From Clostridium sp. UBA3947 (GTDB lineage Bacteria > Bacillota > Clostridia > Clostridiales > Clostridiaceae), in contig DGDR01000038.1 of assembly GCA_002385545.1 (NCBI GenBank), forward strand, positions 1-64,000: 64,000 nt of DNA. Direction: 5' to 3'. Under the pieces are notes generated by a model. It had not been told where the DNA came from and ran no database searches. It saw only the letters and a list, made by a program, of their open reading frames with translations. A program made the translations under genes and the position numbers. This document shows, in pieces, positions 8,856-18,037 of the stretch (its first letter is position 1; each line of letters opens with the position of its first letter).

Positions 8856-9428
8856 TTATATTATACTTTCTAGCAGCTTCTCAATTTTTTCAATTGTTTC
8901 TTCAGCGCTACCATTATTATCTATTACATAATTACACTTTATGGTAGAAAAAACTTCTCTATCATGCTTTATTCTTCTTTCTACTTCCTCTTCCGCCTTT
9001 TTCAGGCTAGCCTCATCAAGTTTTTTATTTCCTTTTAGATGTCTATTAAGAATCCTTTCCTTTCTGATTGCTTCGTCTACCTCAATATAAATAAATGTTA
9101 ACTTAGCATCTGTAACCAATCTCTCTAATTCAATGACACCCACTGGATCTATAGTATAAAAGGATATTCCTTTACCTCTATATTGACTTCTAGTAGCGAA
9201 ATAATGATGATTATCAAAAAAAGTATAGGCTATCATCTCATCCTTATATTTTTCTATATCATCCTTTGAGATAAATACGTGTCCTGTTTCATTTTCAAAT
9301 CTTTTAGGCCTGTCGGTATAGCTTTCAATAACGTTAAAGCCTTTTTCTCTAAAGTGCTGGAGTAATGTAGTCTTCCCACTACCTGACTTCCCTATTAATC
9401 CAATGATATGATCAGCTTTATTCCTCAT
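8856..9428 (-). CDS. Guanylate-kinase-like P-loop protein
   Basis: About 190 residues. P-loop GKSGSGKTT lies near the N-terminus. The segment ESYTDRPKRFENETGHVFIS resembles the GMP-binding region of guanylate kinase, but is diverged, and the following FFDNHHYFATRSQ replaces the usual GxxYGT block. The C-terminal half (RILNRHLKG...VERRIKHDREVF) is like the lid and closing helix of that family. It is therefore a paralogue of Gmk rather than a certain guanylate kinase, and the substrate is uncertain. Start ATG at 9426-9428 follows GGAGGTAGTAAAA; an in-frame start 15 bp upstream lacks this spacing. It sits between yhaM and yhaO on the same strand. Confidence 0.8.
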   Translation of the reverse strand: MRNKADHIIGLIGKSGSGKTTLLQHFREKGFNVIESYTDRPKRFENETGHVFISKDDIEKYKDEMIAYTFFDNHHYFATRSQYRGKGISFYTIDPVGVIELERLVTDAKLTFIYIEVDEAIRKERILNRHLKGNKKLDEASLKKAEEEVERRIKHDREVFSTIKCNYVIDNNGSAEETIEKIEKLLESII

Positions 9429-9553
9429 TTTTACTACCTCCAAGCTTTATTGATATATCTCCGTCCTATATATCTATCATATCATCATACAGGGAATTAT
9501 GTAAAGGTTAACTAAGGATTTTAAGCTATAGACCACAGAAATCCTATTGGAAT

Positions 9554-9599
9554 CTTAGCAAAAAATGCTAACCTTATATTGTTAGCATTTTTTACTAAG
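9554..9599 (-). terminator. Terminator after yhaM
   Basis: Stem AAAAAATGCTAAC / GTTAGCATTTTTT (9560-9593) with flanking CTTAG/CTAAG pairing. It is symmetrical and gives a T-run on either strand. It separates yhaM from the kinase-like gene, so that gene probably has its own promoter. Confidence 0.85.
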
Positions 9600-9609
9600 A
9601 ATATATAAT

Positions 9610-10506
9610 TTAATAATATAGCCTACTACCAATCCTTCTATCATAATCAGACCAAGTATCTGGTTCCAACAAGTCTTTGATTTGCCCAATTTTGTTCATA
9701 GTAGCATCCACATAATCTGCAAAGTGAACTATATAGGCCTCCTCTGTGTTAGGCGCCTTAGGAGAGCCGTACTCAACCTTTCCATGATGTTGCACTATAC
9801 AACCCCTTAAACGATGTTTAAAGTCTTCACTATAAATATTCCCACCAGCTTTAAAGGCCTCTTCAATCATACCCATACCTATTACAATATGCCCTTCCAT
9901 TTCACCTCTCATGGTAACTTTAAAGGGTCCCTCCGTATAATATTCCTCAATTTTACCAATATCATGAAGCTTTGCAGCTAAAATAGCTATTTCCTTAAAG
10001 CGACAATCGTATCTATAAGCCAACATCTTGGTTAGATATACCACATTTAGTGTATGCTCTAGCAAGCCACCTCGATAATTATGATGTTGATTTAAACCAC
10101 CAATACCATATTTAAATCTTTTAACAAAGTCTGGATTAGAAAAAAAATACTGATTTAAACTTTGACTTTCCTTTGACTTGAATTCTTCTGAGGTTATATC
10201 CTCTAGCTCTTGCATTAATTCATCTATAGGTCTACTTATAGATGGGAGAAAGTCATCTAGCTTGTAATTCTTTTCTAGTTTAAACTCGGAAGCCTTAAGG
10301 ATTCCATCCTTTGTCCCTTTTATAGTTATTACATCTCCTACTTTTATACTATTGCTTTTATTGCAAATTAAAGCCCTCATTTCACCAGTTTTATCACCTA
10401 TAAAGGCTGTTACATTTTCTCCATCAAAAGCTAGCTTTTTCATTACCATGAAGGTATCATTAACCTTAGCCCCATCTTTTATATCTTTAATAAATAGCCG
10501 CTTCAA
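9610..10506 (-). CDS. yhaM: 3'-5' exoribonuclease YhaM (OB fold plus HD domain)
   Basis: About 298 residues. An N-terminal OB-fold region (KTGEMRALICN, VGDVITIKGT) is followed by an HD phosphohydrolase domain with HNYRGGLLEHTLNV, KLHDIGK and HHG motifs. This arrangement is that of B. subtilis YhaM, a manganese- or cobalt-dependent 3'-5' exonuclease acting on RNA and single-stranded DNA. I select the TTG at 10504-10506, because the upstream GTG at 10513-10515 lies inside the ribosome site AGAGGTGAT. The protein then starts MKRLFIKDIKDG. The gene is near yhaO-yhaN as in Bacillus, which suggests a linked nucleic-acid processing role. Confidence 0.92.
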   Translation of the reverse strand: MKRLFIKDIKDGAKVNDTFMVMKKLAFDGENVTAFIGDKTGEMRALICNKSNSIKVGDVITIKGTKDGILKASEFKLEKNYKLDDFLPSISRPIDELMQELEDITSEEFKSKESQSLNQYFFSNPDFVKRFKYGIGGLNQHHNYRGGLLEHTLNVVYLTKMLAYRYDCRFKEIAILAAKLHDIGKIEEYYTEGPFKVTMRGEMEGHIVIGMGMIEEAFKAGGNIYSEDFKHRLRGCIVQHHGKVEYGSPKAPNTEEAYIVHFADYVDATMNKIGQIKDLLEPDTWSDYDRRIGSRLYY

Positions 10507-10575
10507 AAATATCACCTCTCATCAAGAAACTCGAATTTATTTTTTCCTATGAGCGGTGATTTTATAAATTTTCTA

Positions 10576-10606
10576 TTTAATAAAGAAGGGAGACTCAAAG
10601 TCTCCC
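10576..10606 (-). terminator. Terminator of transketolase gene
   Basis: Perfect stem GGGAGACT / AGTCTCCC with a 3-nt loop (10588-10606), followed on the minus strand by TTCTTTATT. It lies directly after the tkt stop. Confidence 0.85.
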
Positions 10607-10611
10607 ATTTA

Positions 10612-12597
10612 TTATTTAAGGCTTTCTGCTGCTTCTACTACCTTTTCTACTGTAATACCAAACTTCTCAAATAGCAGATTTCCTGGAGCTGATGCACCAA
10701 AGGTATCAATAGATACAATTGCTCCATCAAGACCAACGTATTTGTGCCATCCAAAGGAGCTTGCAGCCTCTACTGCCACTCTCTTTCTAACTGCCTTTGG
10801 TAAAATAGCTTCTTTATATTCTGCGCTTTGTCTTTCGAAAATTTCTAAAGAAGGCATACTAACAACTCTAGCCTTTATTCCTTTTTCATTTAACTTTTTA
10901 GCGGCTTCAACTATAAGCTGAACCTCTGAACCAGTAGCCATTAAAATTACATCTGGCATACCATTGCTGTAGTCCTTAAGAATGTAGGCACCCTTAAGAG
11001 CTTCTGCAGAGCTTCCCTCTAATAGCGGTAAATCTTGACGGCTTAACACTAAGGCTGTAGGAGCATCCTTTGTTGTTAAAGCTGAGCACCAAGCAGCTGC
11101 TACTTCTCTTGCATCAGCTGGTCTGTATGTTATAAAGTTTGGTATGCTTCTTAATGATGCTAAATGCTCTATTGGCTCATGGGTTGGGCCATCTTCTCCA
11201 ACTCCAATACTATCGTGAGTTAGTATATAAATTACAGGAAGCTTCATAAGTGCTGACAATCTCATAGCATGCTTCATGTAATCACTAAATACAAAGAAGG
11301 TGGATACATAAGGAATTAAACCTCCATGTACAGCAATTCCATTAGCTATAGCAGCCATAGCATGCTCTCTTACACCAAAATGTAAGTTAGCACCTGTTCT
11401 ATCTTCTGCTGAGAAATCTCCTTTACCCTTCATATAGGTCTTAGTTGAAGGAGCTAAGTCAGCAGATCCTCCAAATAGATTTGGAATATATTCTGTTAGT
11501 CTATTTAATACCTCTCCAGAGGAACTTCTAGTAGCAGCTTTTCCTTCAAACTTCCACAGCTTATCCTCTTTTAATAGATCTACAGTAAGCTCCTTGCTAT
11601 GGTATACTTCCCAAAGTCTTGCTAACTCTGGATACTCCTTTTTGTAAGCTTCAAAGAGGGTATTCCACTGAGCTTCTGCCTTTCTTCCTTCTTCCTGTAA
11701 TTGTGCCATATGGTCTCTAACTTCCTGTGGTACATGGAATTCTTCTCCGTAATTCCATTTAAAGAATTCCTTTGTCTTGATTATATTTTCCTCACCTAGA
11801 GGTTCTCCGTGGGATGATGCGCTTCCTTCTTTTGGAGAGCCATATCCAATCTTTGTCTTTATTTCAATTAAGGTTGGATGATCCTTATCTGCCTTTGCTT
11901 CTAGTAAGGCCTTATTGATAGCTTCTACATCGTTACCGTCTTCCACGAATAATACCTGCCAGCCATAAGCCTTAAATCTATCGCCAACCTTTTCTCTAAA
12001 GGCTATATCTGTACTTCCTTCAATAGAAATATTATTTGAATCATACAATACTATTAGCTTACCTAGTCCTAAGGTTCCAGCTAAAGATGCTGCTTCTGAA
12101 GCAATACCCTCCATCATGCAACCATCTCCTGCTAAGGCATAGGTATAATGATCTACTATATCAAAACCTGGCTTGTTAAATATGCTTGCAAGATGAGCCT
12201 CTGCCATAGCCATACCTACAGCATTAGCTATTCCTTGTCCTAATGGTCCTGTAGTTACTTCTACACCTACAGTATGACCATACTCTGGATGACCAGGTGT
12301 TTTGCTTCCCCATTGTCTGAAATTTTTTAAATCCTCTATGCTAAGCCCATATCCAAATAGATGCAATAATGAATATAAAAGCATTGAACCATGTCCTGCA
12401 GAAAGTATAAATCTATCTCTATTTACCCAATTTGGATTGCTGGGATTATGTTTCATAACCCTTGACCATAAGGTATAGGCCATCGGTGCTGCTCCCAATG
12501 GTAATCCTGGATGTCCTGACTTGGATTTTTGAATTCCTTCAATACTTAGCATTCTTATCGTATTAATTGAAAGATTATCAATAACACTGTTGCTCAT
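10612..12597 (-). CDS. tkt: Transketolase
   Basis: A full-length 661-residue transketolase. The N-terminal TPP domain shows [38 protein letters not shown] and [18 protein letters not shown]; the middle domain has [24 protein letters not shown] and [13 protein letters not shown]; the C-terminal domain is complete. The enzyme moves two-carbon units between ketose and aldose phosphates in the non-oxidative pentose phosphate pathway, using thiamine diphosphate and a divalent metal in the cytosol. Start ATG follows AAAAGGAGGCTTTAACT. It appears to be a single-gene unit with its own terminator; no transaldolase is nearby. Confidence 0.97.
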   Translation of the reverse strand: MSNSVIDNLSINTIRMLSIEGIQKSKSGHPGLPLGAAPMAYTLWSRVMKHNPSNPNWVNRDRFILSAGHGSMLLYSLLHLFGYGLSIEDLKNFRQWGSKTPGHPEYGHTVGVEVTTGPLGQGIANAVGMAMAEAHLASIFNKPGFDIVDHYTYALAGDGCMMEGIASEAASLAGTLGLGKLIVLYDSNNISIEGSTDIAFREKVGDRFKAYGWQVLFVEDGNDVEAINKALLEAKADKDHPTLIEIKTKIGYGSPKEGSASSHGEPLGEENIIKTKEFFKWNYGEEFHVPQEVRDHMAQLQEEGRKAEAQWNTLFEAYKKEYPELARLWEVYHSKELTVDLLKEDKLWKFEGKAATRSSSGEVLNRLTEYIPNLFGGSADLAPSTKTYMKGKGDFSAEDRTGANLHFGVREHAMAAIANGIAVHGGLIPYVSTFFVFSDYMKHAMRLSALMKLPVIYILTHDSIGVGEDGPTHEPIEHLASLRSIPNFITYRPADAREVAAAWCSALTTKDAPTALVLSRQDLPLLEGSSAEALKGAYILKDYSNGMPDVILMATGSEVQLIVEAAKKLNEKGIKARVVSMPSLEIFERQSAEYKEAILPKAVRKRVAVEAASSFGWHKYVGLDGAIVSIDTFGASAPGNLLFEKFGITVEKVVEAAESLK

Positions 12598-13052
12598 AGT
12601 TAAAGCCTCCTTTTAGTTATCTTAGTTGCTGGCTAAATACACCAAGGCAGCCATATATGATTTTGTTTTGGTATTTCCAACATCTATTTCATTGTATTTT
12701 ATTGATTGATTTTAATCAATATTATATTTCGATTTTTTCTTATATATTTATATTTCCTTCTTAATATTTTTAATTTTAGTTACGAAAATACTCAAAATTT
12801 ATATATTGAATTTTCTGAATTTTCTAAATATATCATTGACTTATTAATATATTTTTCTTATAATATTATTAACAACTTCCATCAAATCAATATTTAATTT
12901 GCTTCTTAATAAAATTATATATTCCATATTATAAAAAGGTAAGGGGGGATCAGCAATTATCTAATTTATAAGATAGGAGATGATACCACCAGATATTTTA
13001 TTAAAACCTTTATAAAGTATGGAACTATTAATAATACTTAAAGATGGGAGTG
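12598..13052. other. Very AT-rich gap upstream of transketolase, no supported gene
   Basis: The first 300 bases are almost pure A/T with only a low-complexity hydrophobic open frame (12706-12897) that has no ribosome site and no family resemblance. It presumably contains the tkt promoter. From about 12930 the composition becomes more gene-like (for example GGGGGGATCAG and GGAGATGATACCACC), with several very short frames, suggesting decayed sequence or an unrecognised RNA. I see no riboswitch or tRNA. Confidence 0.5.
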
Positions 13053-13217
13053 ATGGATCAAATCCTTAAAGTATATCAAGGAGGATTAGTCCAATGTGGT
13101 AAATATTTTTCAATAAAAACTTCCGATGAAAGAAAAAGCTGTTGCATAACTAACAATTGTGTTGGTTGTGCAACAGCTTTTTGTAACGTGTTAGGCATTT
13201 TGCTTTTTATCATATAG
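13053..13217 (+). CDS. Possible small cysteine-rich peptide ORF or gene remnant (54 aa)
   Basis: An open frame starting at ATG 13053 (another in-frame ATG at 13044) with a GGGAG just before it. The first half (MDQILKVYQGGLVQCG, then KYFSIKTSDER) looks like ordinary protein; the second half has five further cysteines in KSCCITNNCVGCATAFC and ends in a hydrophobic tail. The cysteine-rich part coincides with a terminator-like palindrome of a repeated type (13133-13182), which makes chance coding quite likely. Alternatives are the 5' remnant of a broken gene read into its terminator, or a short bacteriocin-like peptide; no processing or transport genes are adjacent. Low confidence. Confidence 0.25.
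   Translation: MDQILKVYQGGLVQCGKYFSIKTSDERKSCCITNNCVGCATAFCNVLGILLFII
13133..13182. terminator. Palindromic terminator-like repeat, GCTGTTGCA family
   Basis: Stem AAAAAGCTGTTGCA / TGCAACAGCTTTTT around a loop that contains AAC...GTT pairs. Symmetrical with T-runs in both directions. The same sequence type occurs at 13324-13366 and 56145-56189. Confidence 0.65.
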
Positions 13218-13323
13218 TACTTAGAGGTGGGGATATGTATTTCTTCTCTATATTGCTTTATTTCAAATAAGTGTTGATGAACAAGTAGCAATATTAGGAC
13301 AAGCAATAGTAAACATTTCTAGT

Positions 13324-13366
13324 AAAAAGCTGTTGCACATCCAGCATGTCAGTTCTGTGCAGCAGC
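13324..13366 (-). terminator. Terminator of plsC, GCTGTTGCA family
   Basis: Stem GCTGTTGCACA / TGTGCAGCAGC (13329-13366) with a T-run on the minus strand at 13324-13328, 40 bp beyond the plsC stop codon. Confidence 0.75.
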
Positions 13367-13405
13367 CCTTTATGGTTATACAGTAATTTATAGATTTAAT
13401 AAATA

Positions 13406-14119
13406 CTAGTTTGTCAATTTTTTTAGTCCTTCTTCCACTATTGCCTGCACCTGCTCTGTAAGGTTTTTCTGCTCATCCTTAGATAACCCAGCAGTTTGTA
13501 TTGGCTTATGGAACATAATTTTTATTGTATGACCACTTACTTTGTTACCTACCTCTAAAACTCTATAGGTTCCATCAATTGATACTGGTACAATTGGAGC
13601 TTCTACTTTTAAAGCCATTTTTAAGCTTCCCTTCTTCATAGTTCCCATAGTTGAGCTTAAACTTCTTGTTCCTTCAGGAAAAATAACCATGGAATAACCT
13701 TTCTTTATATTCTCAGCTCCTTCATTTATAGCCTTTATACCCTCTTTTATATTTTCTCTGTCTATAAAAACAGTTCCAATAGCCCTTACCCAAGTAGGGA
13801 TTAGTGGTAGCTTTGCTATTTCCTTTTTAGCAATGAAGCCTGTAACATGCTTCATAGATGCCAATAGTGCAAAAACGTCAAAAATTGCTTGATGGTTTGA
13901 TACAAAAACACAAGGCTCATCAGGTATGTTTTCTTCACCATATATTTCAAAATTCGTTCTGGTAATCTTCAATATATGGTTAGTCATTTTTTTAACCTTT
14001 TTAAAGGCATAATTAGCGGCCTTCTCAGGATTCTTTTTTTGCAAGTATTTCACCTTTATTAAGGCTATACTATTTAAACTTAAGTATACTCCAAAGTAAC
14101 TATACCATAAAAACTTCAA
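13406..14119 (-). CDS. plsC: 1-acyl-sn-glycerol-3-phosphate acyltransferase
   Basis: About 237 residues with an N-terminal hydrophobic stretch and the PlsC acyltransferase blocks in order: SNHQAIFD (catalytic HX4D), FIDREN and FPEGTRS (phosphate binding), then APIVPVSI. The enzyme makes phosphatidic acid from lysophosphatidic acid at the membrane. I choose the TTG at 14117-14119, eight bases after GGGAG; the GTG at 14126-14128 overlaps that site. It follows the diacylglycerol-kinase-family gene on the same strand by about 60 bp, so both probably form a lipid operon. Confidence 0.92.
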   Translation of the reverse strand: MKFLWYSYFGVYLSLNSIALIKVKYLQKKNPEKAANYAFKKVKKMTNHILKITRTNFEIYGEENIPDEPCVFVSNHQAIFDVFALLASMKHVTGFIAKKEIAKLPLIPTWVRAIGTVFIDRENIKEGIKAINEGAENIKKGYSMVIFPEGTRSLSSTMGTMKKGSLKMALKVEAPIVPVSIDGTYRVLEVGNKVSGHTIKIMFHKPIQTAGLSKDEQKNLTEQVQAIVEEGLKKLTN

Positions 14120-14177
14120 CTTTATCACTCCCTAAATAAATCTATGCTCCAAGTATCTAATAATTCCTTTTTATTCT

Positions 14178-15056
14178 TCAGGGTCTTACAATCCTAATAG
14201 CTTTAGGAAGTATTTCTAGGCTTATATCCTTAGCCCTAAACAACTCTCCATCAATATTTACCGACATCTCTTCCTCACATTCAATTTTTATCTTCTTTCC
14301 TTTATAAAAGGTTACTTCTTTTATCGTATCATGAACCCCTTTAATTAATCTTGGAAACAGTCTGATTATTTTAAAAGGACTTGCTTCTTTTACGTGGCAT
14401 ATTTCAAAGCTACCATCACATAATTCAGCCCTTGGCGCTACCTTCATACCGCCTCCATAATATTTACCATTAGCCACAGCTGTTAGTAAGGTTTTTTCAT
14501 ATATATTTTTATCATCTAACTGAATATTTAGCTTTTTGCTTTTATATCCGAATACTGTGGTAAATATACTAAGTAAATAAGCAAACTTTGATGGTATAAA
14601 GGGTAATCTTTTAAGCTTTATAGAGTTATAGACTATTTCAGCATCTAAACCTACAGAAGCAATATTAATAAAGTATTTATCATTACATTTTCCCAAGTCC
14701 ACCAATTCAAATTCACTTTTTATACTAGAAGTTAGGATTTCTTCTAAATCTTCCTTATCTGTTATGCTTCGAATAAAGTCATTTCCACTACCACTAGGAA
14801 TTACTGCTAGGCTGCTGTCACTTTCAGCCATACCATTAAGAACTTCATTTAATGTACCATCTCCACCTACAGAGTATACTCTCATAGCTTCTTTACTAGT
14901 ATACTCCTTAGCTATTTCCTTAGCATGACCAACTCTCTTTGTAAATTCAATAATGTAATCTACAGACTCCTTCTTACAGGCTTTTTCTTTCATCAGAATT
15001 ATCTCTTTAGTTTTTCCTTTACCTGCTTGAGGGTTTATTATAAATAGATGCCTCAT
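14178..15056 (-). CDS. Diacylglycerol kinase family lipid kinase (DgkB/YegS/BmrU-like)
   Basis: A 292-residue soluble lipid kinase. The N-terminus FIINPQAGKGK and the nucleotide-binding blocks GGDGTLNEVLNG and IPSGSGNDF are diagnostic, and the C-terminal half includes GGGMKVAPRAELCDG and NIDGE. Family members phosphorylate diacylglycerol or related lipids; DgkB recycles the diacylglycerol released by lipoteichoic acid synthesis in Gram-positive bacteria. The neighbouring plsC gives a phosphatidate context that fits. Start ATG has an AGGGAGAAGG site. Exact lipid substrate not proven. Confidence 0.9.
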   Translation of the reverse strand: MRHLFIINPQAGKGKTKEIILMKEKACKKESVDYIIEFTKRVGHAKEIAKEYTSKEAMRVYSVGGDGTLNEVLNGMAESDSSLAVIPSGSGNDFIRSITDKEDLEEILTSSIKSEFELVDLGKCNDKYFINIASVGLDAEIVYNSIKLKRLPFIPSKFAYLLSIFTTVFGYKSKKLNIQLDDKNIYEKTLLTAVANGKYYGGGMKVAPRAELCDGSFEICHVKEASPFKIIRLFPRLIKGVHDTIKEVTFYKGKKIKIECEEEMSVNIDGELFRAKDISLEILPKAIRIVRP

Positions 15057-15209
15057 AGCCTTCTCCCTCTTTCATCTATGGTAAGCTTGTCTAAGCTTAT
15101 TTTATTATATTTGATTGGTTAAGTATAGTATTTATTCATAAAAAGCATCAAACTAGTTATTGGAAGTTTACCTAGTATATCATAATTTTGAATTTCATAT
15201 TTATAGGGA

Positions 15210-15245
15210 AAGAAAAATTTCAGCCCGTAGACTGAAATTTTTCTT
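15210..15245 (-). terminator. Terminator of cadA
   Basis: Perfect stem AAGAAAAATTTCAG / CTGAAATTTTTCTT with an 8-nt loop, immediately downstream of the cadA stop on the minus strand. Confidence 0.88.
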
Positions 15246-15250
15246 ATAAT

Positions 15251-17629
15251 TTATAATTTTTTCGTATTTAAAGCCCTCATGGAATTGAAAACCGCAATTA
15301 CTGTAACACCGACATCGCCAAATACTGCTTCCCACATTGTTCCTAAACCTAAGGCCACCAACAGAAGAATTAGCACCTTAACCCCTAAAGCAAAGCAGAT
15401 ATTTTGCAAAACTATTTTTCTTGTCCGTCTTGCTATTTTTATTGCGTCAGCTAACTTGTAGGGCTCATCGGTCATAATAACAATATCAGAGGCTTCTATG
15501 GCTGCATCGGAGCCTACACCTCCCATTGCTATACCTATATCAGCTCTTGCCAACACTGGTGCATCGTTAATTCCATCTCCTACAAAGATTAACTTACCCT
15601 TGCTGTCTTTTTCATTTTCCAAGACTTCAAGCATCTCTACCTTTTGATTTGGTAATAGCTCAGCATATACCTCGTCCAAATTTAGTTCTCTTGCAATTTT
15701 ATCTGCTACTGCTCTATTATCACCAGTCAACATAGCTATTTTTCTTACGCCTAATCCTTTCAAAGCTTTTATAGCCTTTGCAGAATCTTCTTTAATTTCA
15801 TCTGAAATCACTATATAGCCTATATATTTTTTATCAAGAGCTATATGAACTACAGTGCCAATACTATCAACTTCTGTAGAGGGGATATTTTCTTTGCTCA
15901 TTAACCTATAGTTACCAGCTAAAATTTCTTTTCCTTCTACTATAGCCTTAACTCCTAATCCTGAGATTTCCTCATGGTTACTGATAGCACTTTTCACTAT
16001 TTCTTTGCCGTAGGCCTTTTGGATTGAAGCTGCAATAGGATGATTAGAAAATACTTCAGCATAGGCAGCATATCTTAAAAGCTCATCCTTATCCACGTTA
16101 TTTTCTGTCTTTATTTCAGTTACCTCAAAGACTCCCTTTGTTAGGGTTCCTGTTTTATCAAATACAACCATTTCAACATTATTCAGGGCTTCTAAATAAT
16201 TTCCACCTTTAACCAATACACCATTTTTTGAGGCTGCTCCAATTCCACCAAAGAAACCCAAAGGTACAGATACCACTAAGGCACAAGGGCAAGATACAAC
16301 CAAGAAGGATAAGGCCCTATATATCCACTGAGAAAAAGTCGCTTCATCAATAACAAGCGGTGGAATTACAGCTAAAGCTAAGGCTAAGAACACTACTACT
16401 GGAGTATATATTCTTGCAAACTTAGTTATAAACTTTTCTGTAGGTGCCTTCTTACTGCCTGCATTTTCTACTAAATCTAGTATTTTTGCTACGGTAGAAT
16501 CAGCAAATTCCTTTTCTACTTTTATAGTCAATACAGCATTTTGGTTAATTACTCCACTTAGAACCGTATCACCAGCCACAACCTTCGTAGGTACCGACTC
16601 TCCAGTTAAGGCCGAGGTATCCACCATGGAAGTTCCATCAACCACTATCCCATCTAGCGGTACCTTTTCACCAGGCTTAACTATTATTAAATCCCCAATG
16701 GCTACCTCTTCTGGAGAAACCTTTTTTATCTCATCCTCTACCTTTAGGTTAGCAAAGTCAGGTCTAATATCCATTAAGGCTGTTATAGACTTTCTCGATC
16801 TATTAACGGCCATATCCTGAAAAACTTCTCCCACCTGATAAAAAAGCATAACCGCCACAGCTTCAGGATATTCCTTAATAAGAAAAGCTCCTATAGTAGC
16901 AAGGGACATTAAAAAGTTCTCATCAAAGATTTCACCTTTTAAAATATTCTTACCAGCTCTTAAAACCACCTCTCCACCAACAAGAATATAGCTTATAAGG
17001 AAAATACTTAATTCTATAGTCTGAGGAAAGTCAAAAGCTACAGCTAATATAAAAATCAAAGCACCTATGCCTAATCTTATGAGTTCTCCTTTTTCTTCAA
17101 TTTCCTCTTCCTTGTTTTTATTGCTCCTTTTATTTTTCAGCTCTGTTACCTCTACCTCTGGTTCATGGCTCCTTACTATTAACTTAACCTTATCTATAAG
17201 CTCTCTTTTAGAAGTATCTTTTCCCATGTGAACTGTCAATTTAGTATTGACAAAATCTACAGTAGCAGCTTCTACGCCCTTTAGCCTCTGAACTTCTTTT
17301 TCAATTTTTGAAGCACAGTTAGCACAGTCTAATCCCTTTAAGTTAAAGTCAATTTTATTGCTAGTTTCCTTAACCTTCTCCTTTACCTTCACATGGGCTT
17401 CTACTTCTGAAACAGTTTTGGTAATCAAGAAAATTAAATTATCTACATCACTATTTTCCTCTATTTCTATAGTTAAGGTCTTAGTTGGAAAATTGACACT
17501 GGCAAAATTGATTCCTTTTATATGTGCTACTTTTTGCTCTATTTTTGAAGCACAATTAACACAATCTAGACCTTCTAAAATGAATTCTCTTTTTAGCTTG
17601 CTATTGCTATCTATTTTTTTATTATCCAT
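15251..17629 (-). CDS. cadA: Cd2+/Zn2+/Pb2+-exporting P1B-type ATPase with two HMA domains
   Basis: A 792-residue heavy-metal P-type ATPase. Two N-terminal heavy-metal-associated domains carry GLDCVNCASK and GLDCANCASK (CxxC metal binding). The core has the transmembrane SCPCALVVS motif (near residue 450), the phosphorylation site DKTGTLTKG (near 490), TGES in the actuator domain, the HP motif SNHPIA and the hinge GDGINDAP. SCPCA plus an adjacent ArsR-type regulator points to divalent soft metals (Cd, Zn, Pb) rather than Cu. ATP hydrolysis drives efflux across the plasma membrane. It lies 22 bp after cadC and surely shares its promoter and metal control. Start ATG has a GGGGGATATAAA site. Confidence 0.95.
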   Translation of the reverse strand: MDNKKIDSNSKLKREFILEGLDCVNCASKIEQKVAHIKGINFASVNFPTKTLTIEIEENSDVDNLIFLITKTVSEVEAHVKVKEKVKETSNKIDFNLKGLDCANCASKIEKEVQRLKGVEAATVDFVNTKLTVHMGKDTSKRELIDKVKLIVRSHEPEVEVTELKNKRSNKNKEEEIEEKGELIRLGIGALIFILAVAFDFPQTIELSIFLISYILVGGEVVLRAGKNILKGEIFDENFLMSLATIGAFLIKEYPEAVAVMLFYQVGEVFQDMAVNRSRKSITALMDIRPDFANLKVEDEIKKVSPEEVAIGDLIIVKPGEKVPLDGIVVDGTSMVDTSALTGESVPTKVVAGDTVLSGVINQNAVLTIKVEKEFADSTVAKILDLVENAGSKKAPTEKFITKFARIYTPVVVFLALALAVIPPLVIDEATFSQWIYRALSFLVVSCPCALVVSVPLGFFGGIGAASKNGVLVKGGNYLEALNNVEMVVFDKTGTLTKGVFEVTEIKTENNVDKDELLRYAAYAEVFSNHPIAASIQKAYGKEIVKSAISNHEEISGLGVKAIVEGKEILAGNYRLMSKENIPSTEVDSIGTVVHIALDKKYIGYIVISDEIKEDSAKAIKALKGLGVRKIAMLTGDNRAVADKIARELNLDEVYAELLPNQKVEMLEVLENEKDSKGKLIFVGDGINDAPVLARADIGIAMGGVGSDAAIEASDIVIMTDEPYKLADAIKIARRTRKIVLQNICFALGVKVLILLLVALGLGTMWEAVFGDVGVTVIAVFNSMRALNTKKL

Positions 17630-17651
17630 TTTATATCCCCCATTTCAGCCA

Positions 17652-18020
17652 TTACCTTTTCTCAGATATGTGACTTAGCCCTTGGTCAAATATACTCTTA
17701 ACATGATCATCATCTAAGGAATAATAAACTACTTTACCTTCCTTTCTAAATTTAACTAATCTTGCTTGCTTTAAAATTCTTAATTGGTGAGATATTGCTG
17801 ATTGGGTCATATTAAGAAGAGCGGCAATATCACAAACGCACATCTCTGATTGAAACAAGGCGCATAGTATTTTTATTCTTGTAGTATCTCCAAAAACTTT
17901 AAATAAATCTGACAGGTCATAAAGTAGCTCTTCATCTGGTATATGCTCTTTTACCTTGTCTACTATATCCTGATGTATAATTGAACAATTGCAGGTATCT
18001 AAATAATCCTTTTCACCCAT
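17652..18020 (-). CDS. cadC: ArsR/SmtB-family metal-sensing repressor, CadC-like
   Basis: About 122 residues; start ATG at 18018-18020 follows AGAGGTGAAGGTT, better than the in-frame upstream start. The winged helix is clear (LFKVFGDTTRIKILCAL, MTQSAISHQLRILKQA, REGKVVYYSL). Both metal sites of the CadC group are visible: the N-terminal CNC (residues 10 and 12) with CVCD in helix 3 for Cd/Pb, and the helix-5 pattern D-x-H-x10-H-x2-E in DDHVKSIFDQGLSHISE for Zn. Apo-CadC binds operator DNA and metal releases it. It is first in the cadC-cadA operon and its own promoter carries a perfect palindrome. Confidence 0.95.
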   Translation of the reverse strand: MGEKDYLDTCNCSIIHQDIVDKVKEHIPDEELLYDLSDLFKVFGDTTRIKILCALFQSEMCVCDIAALLNMTQSAISHQLRILKQARLVKFRKEGKVVYYSLDDDHVKSIFDQGLSHISEKR

Positions 18021-18037
18021 AACCTTCACCTCTAATT

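Noticed and set aside
12706..12897. 63-residue open frame in the gap upstream of tkt
   Set aside because: Almost pure A/T low-complexity sequence, no ribosome site, hydrophobic filler composition; expected by chance.
13133..13182. tRNA or small structured RNA at the palindrome
   Set aside because: Simple stem with long loop; no cloverleaf or known RNA features, better explained as terminator.
13076..13306. 76-residue minus-strand frame in the gap
   Set aside because: Runs through the palindromic hairpin, no ribosome site, no family resemblance.
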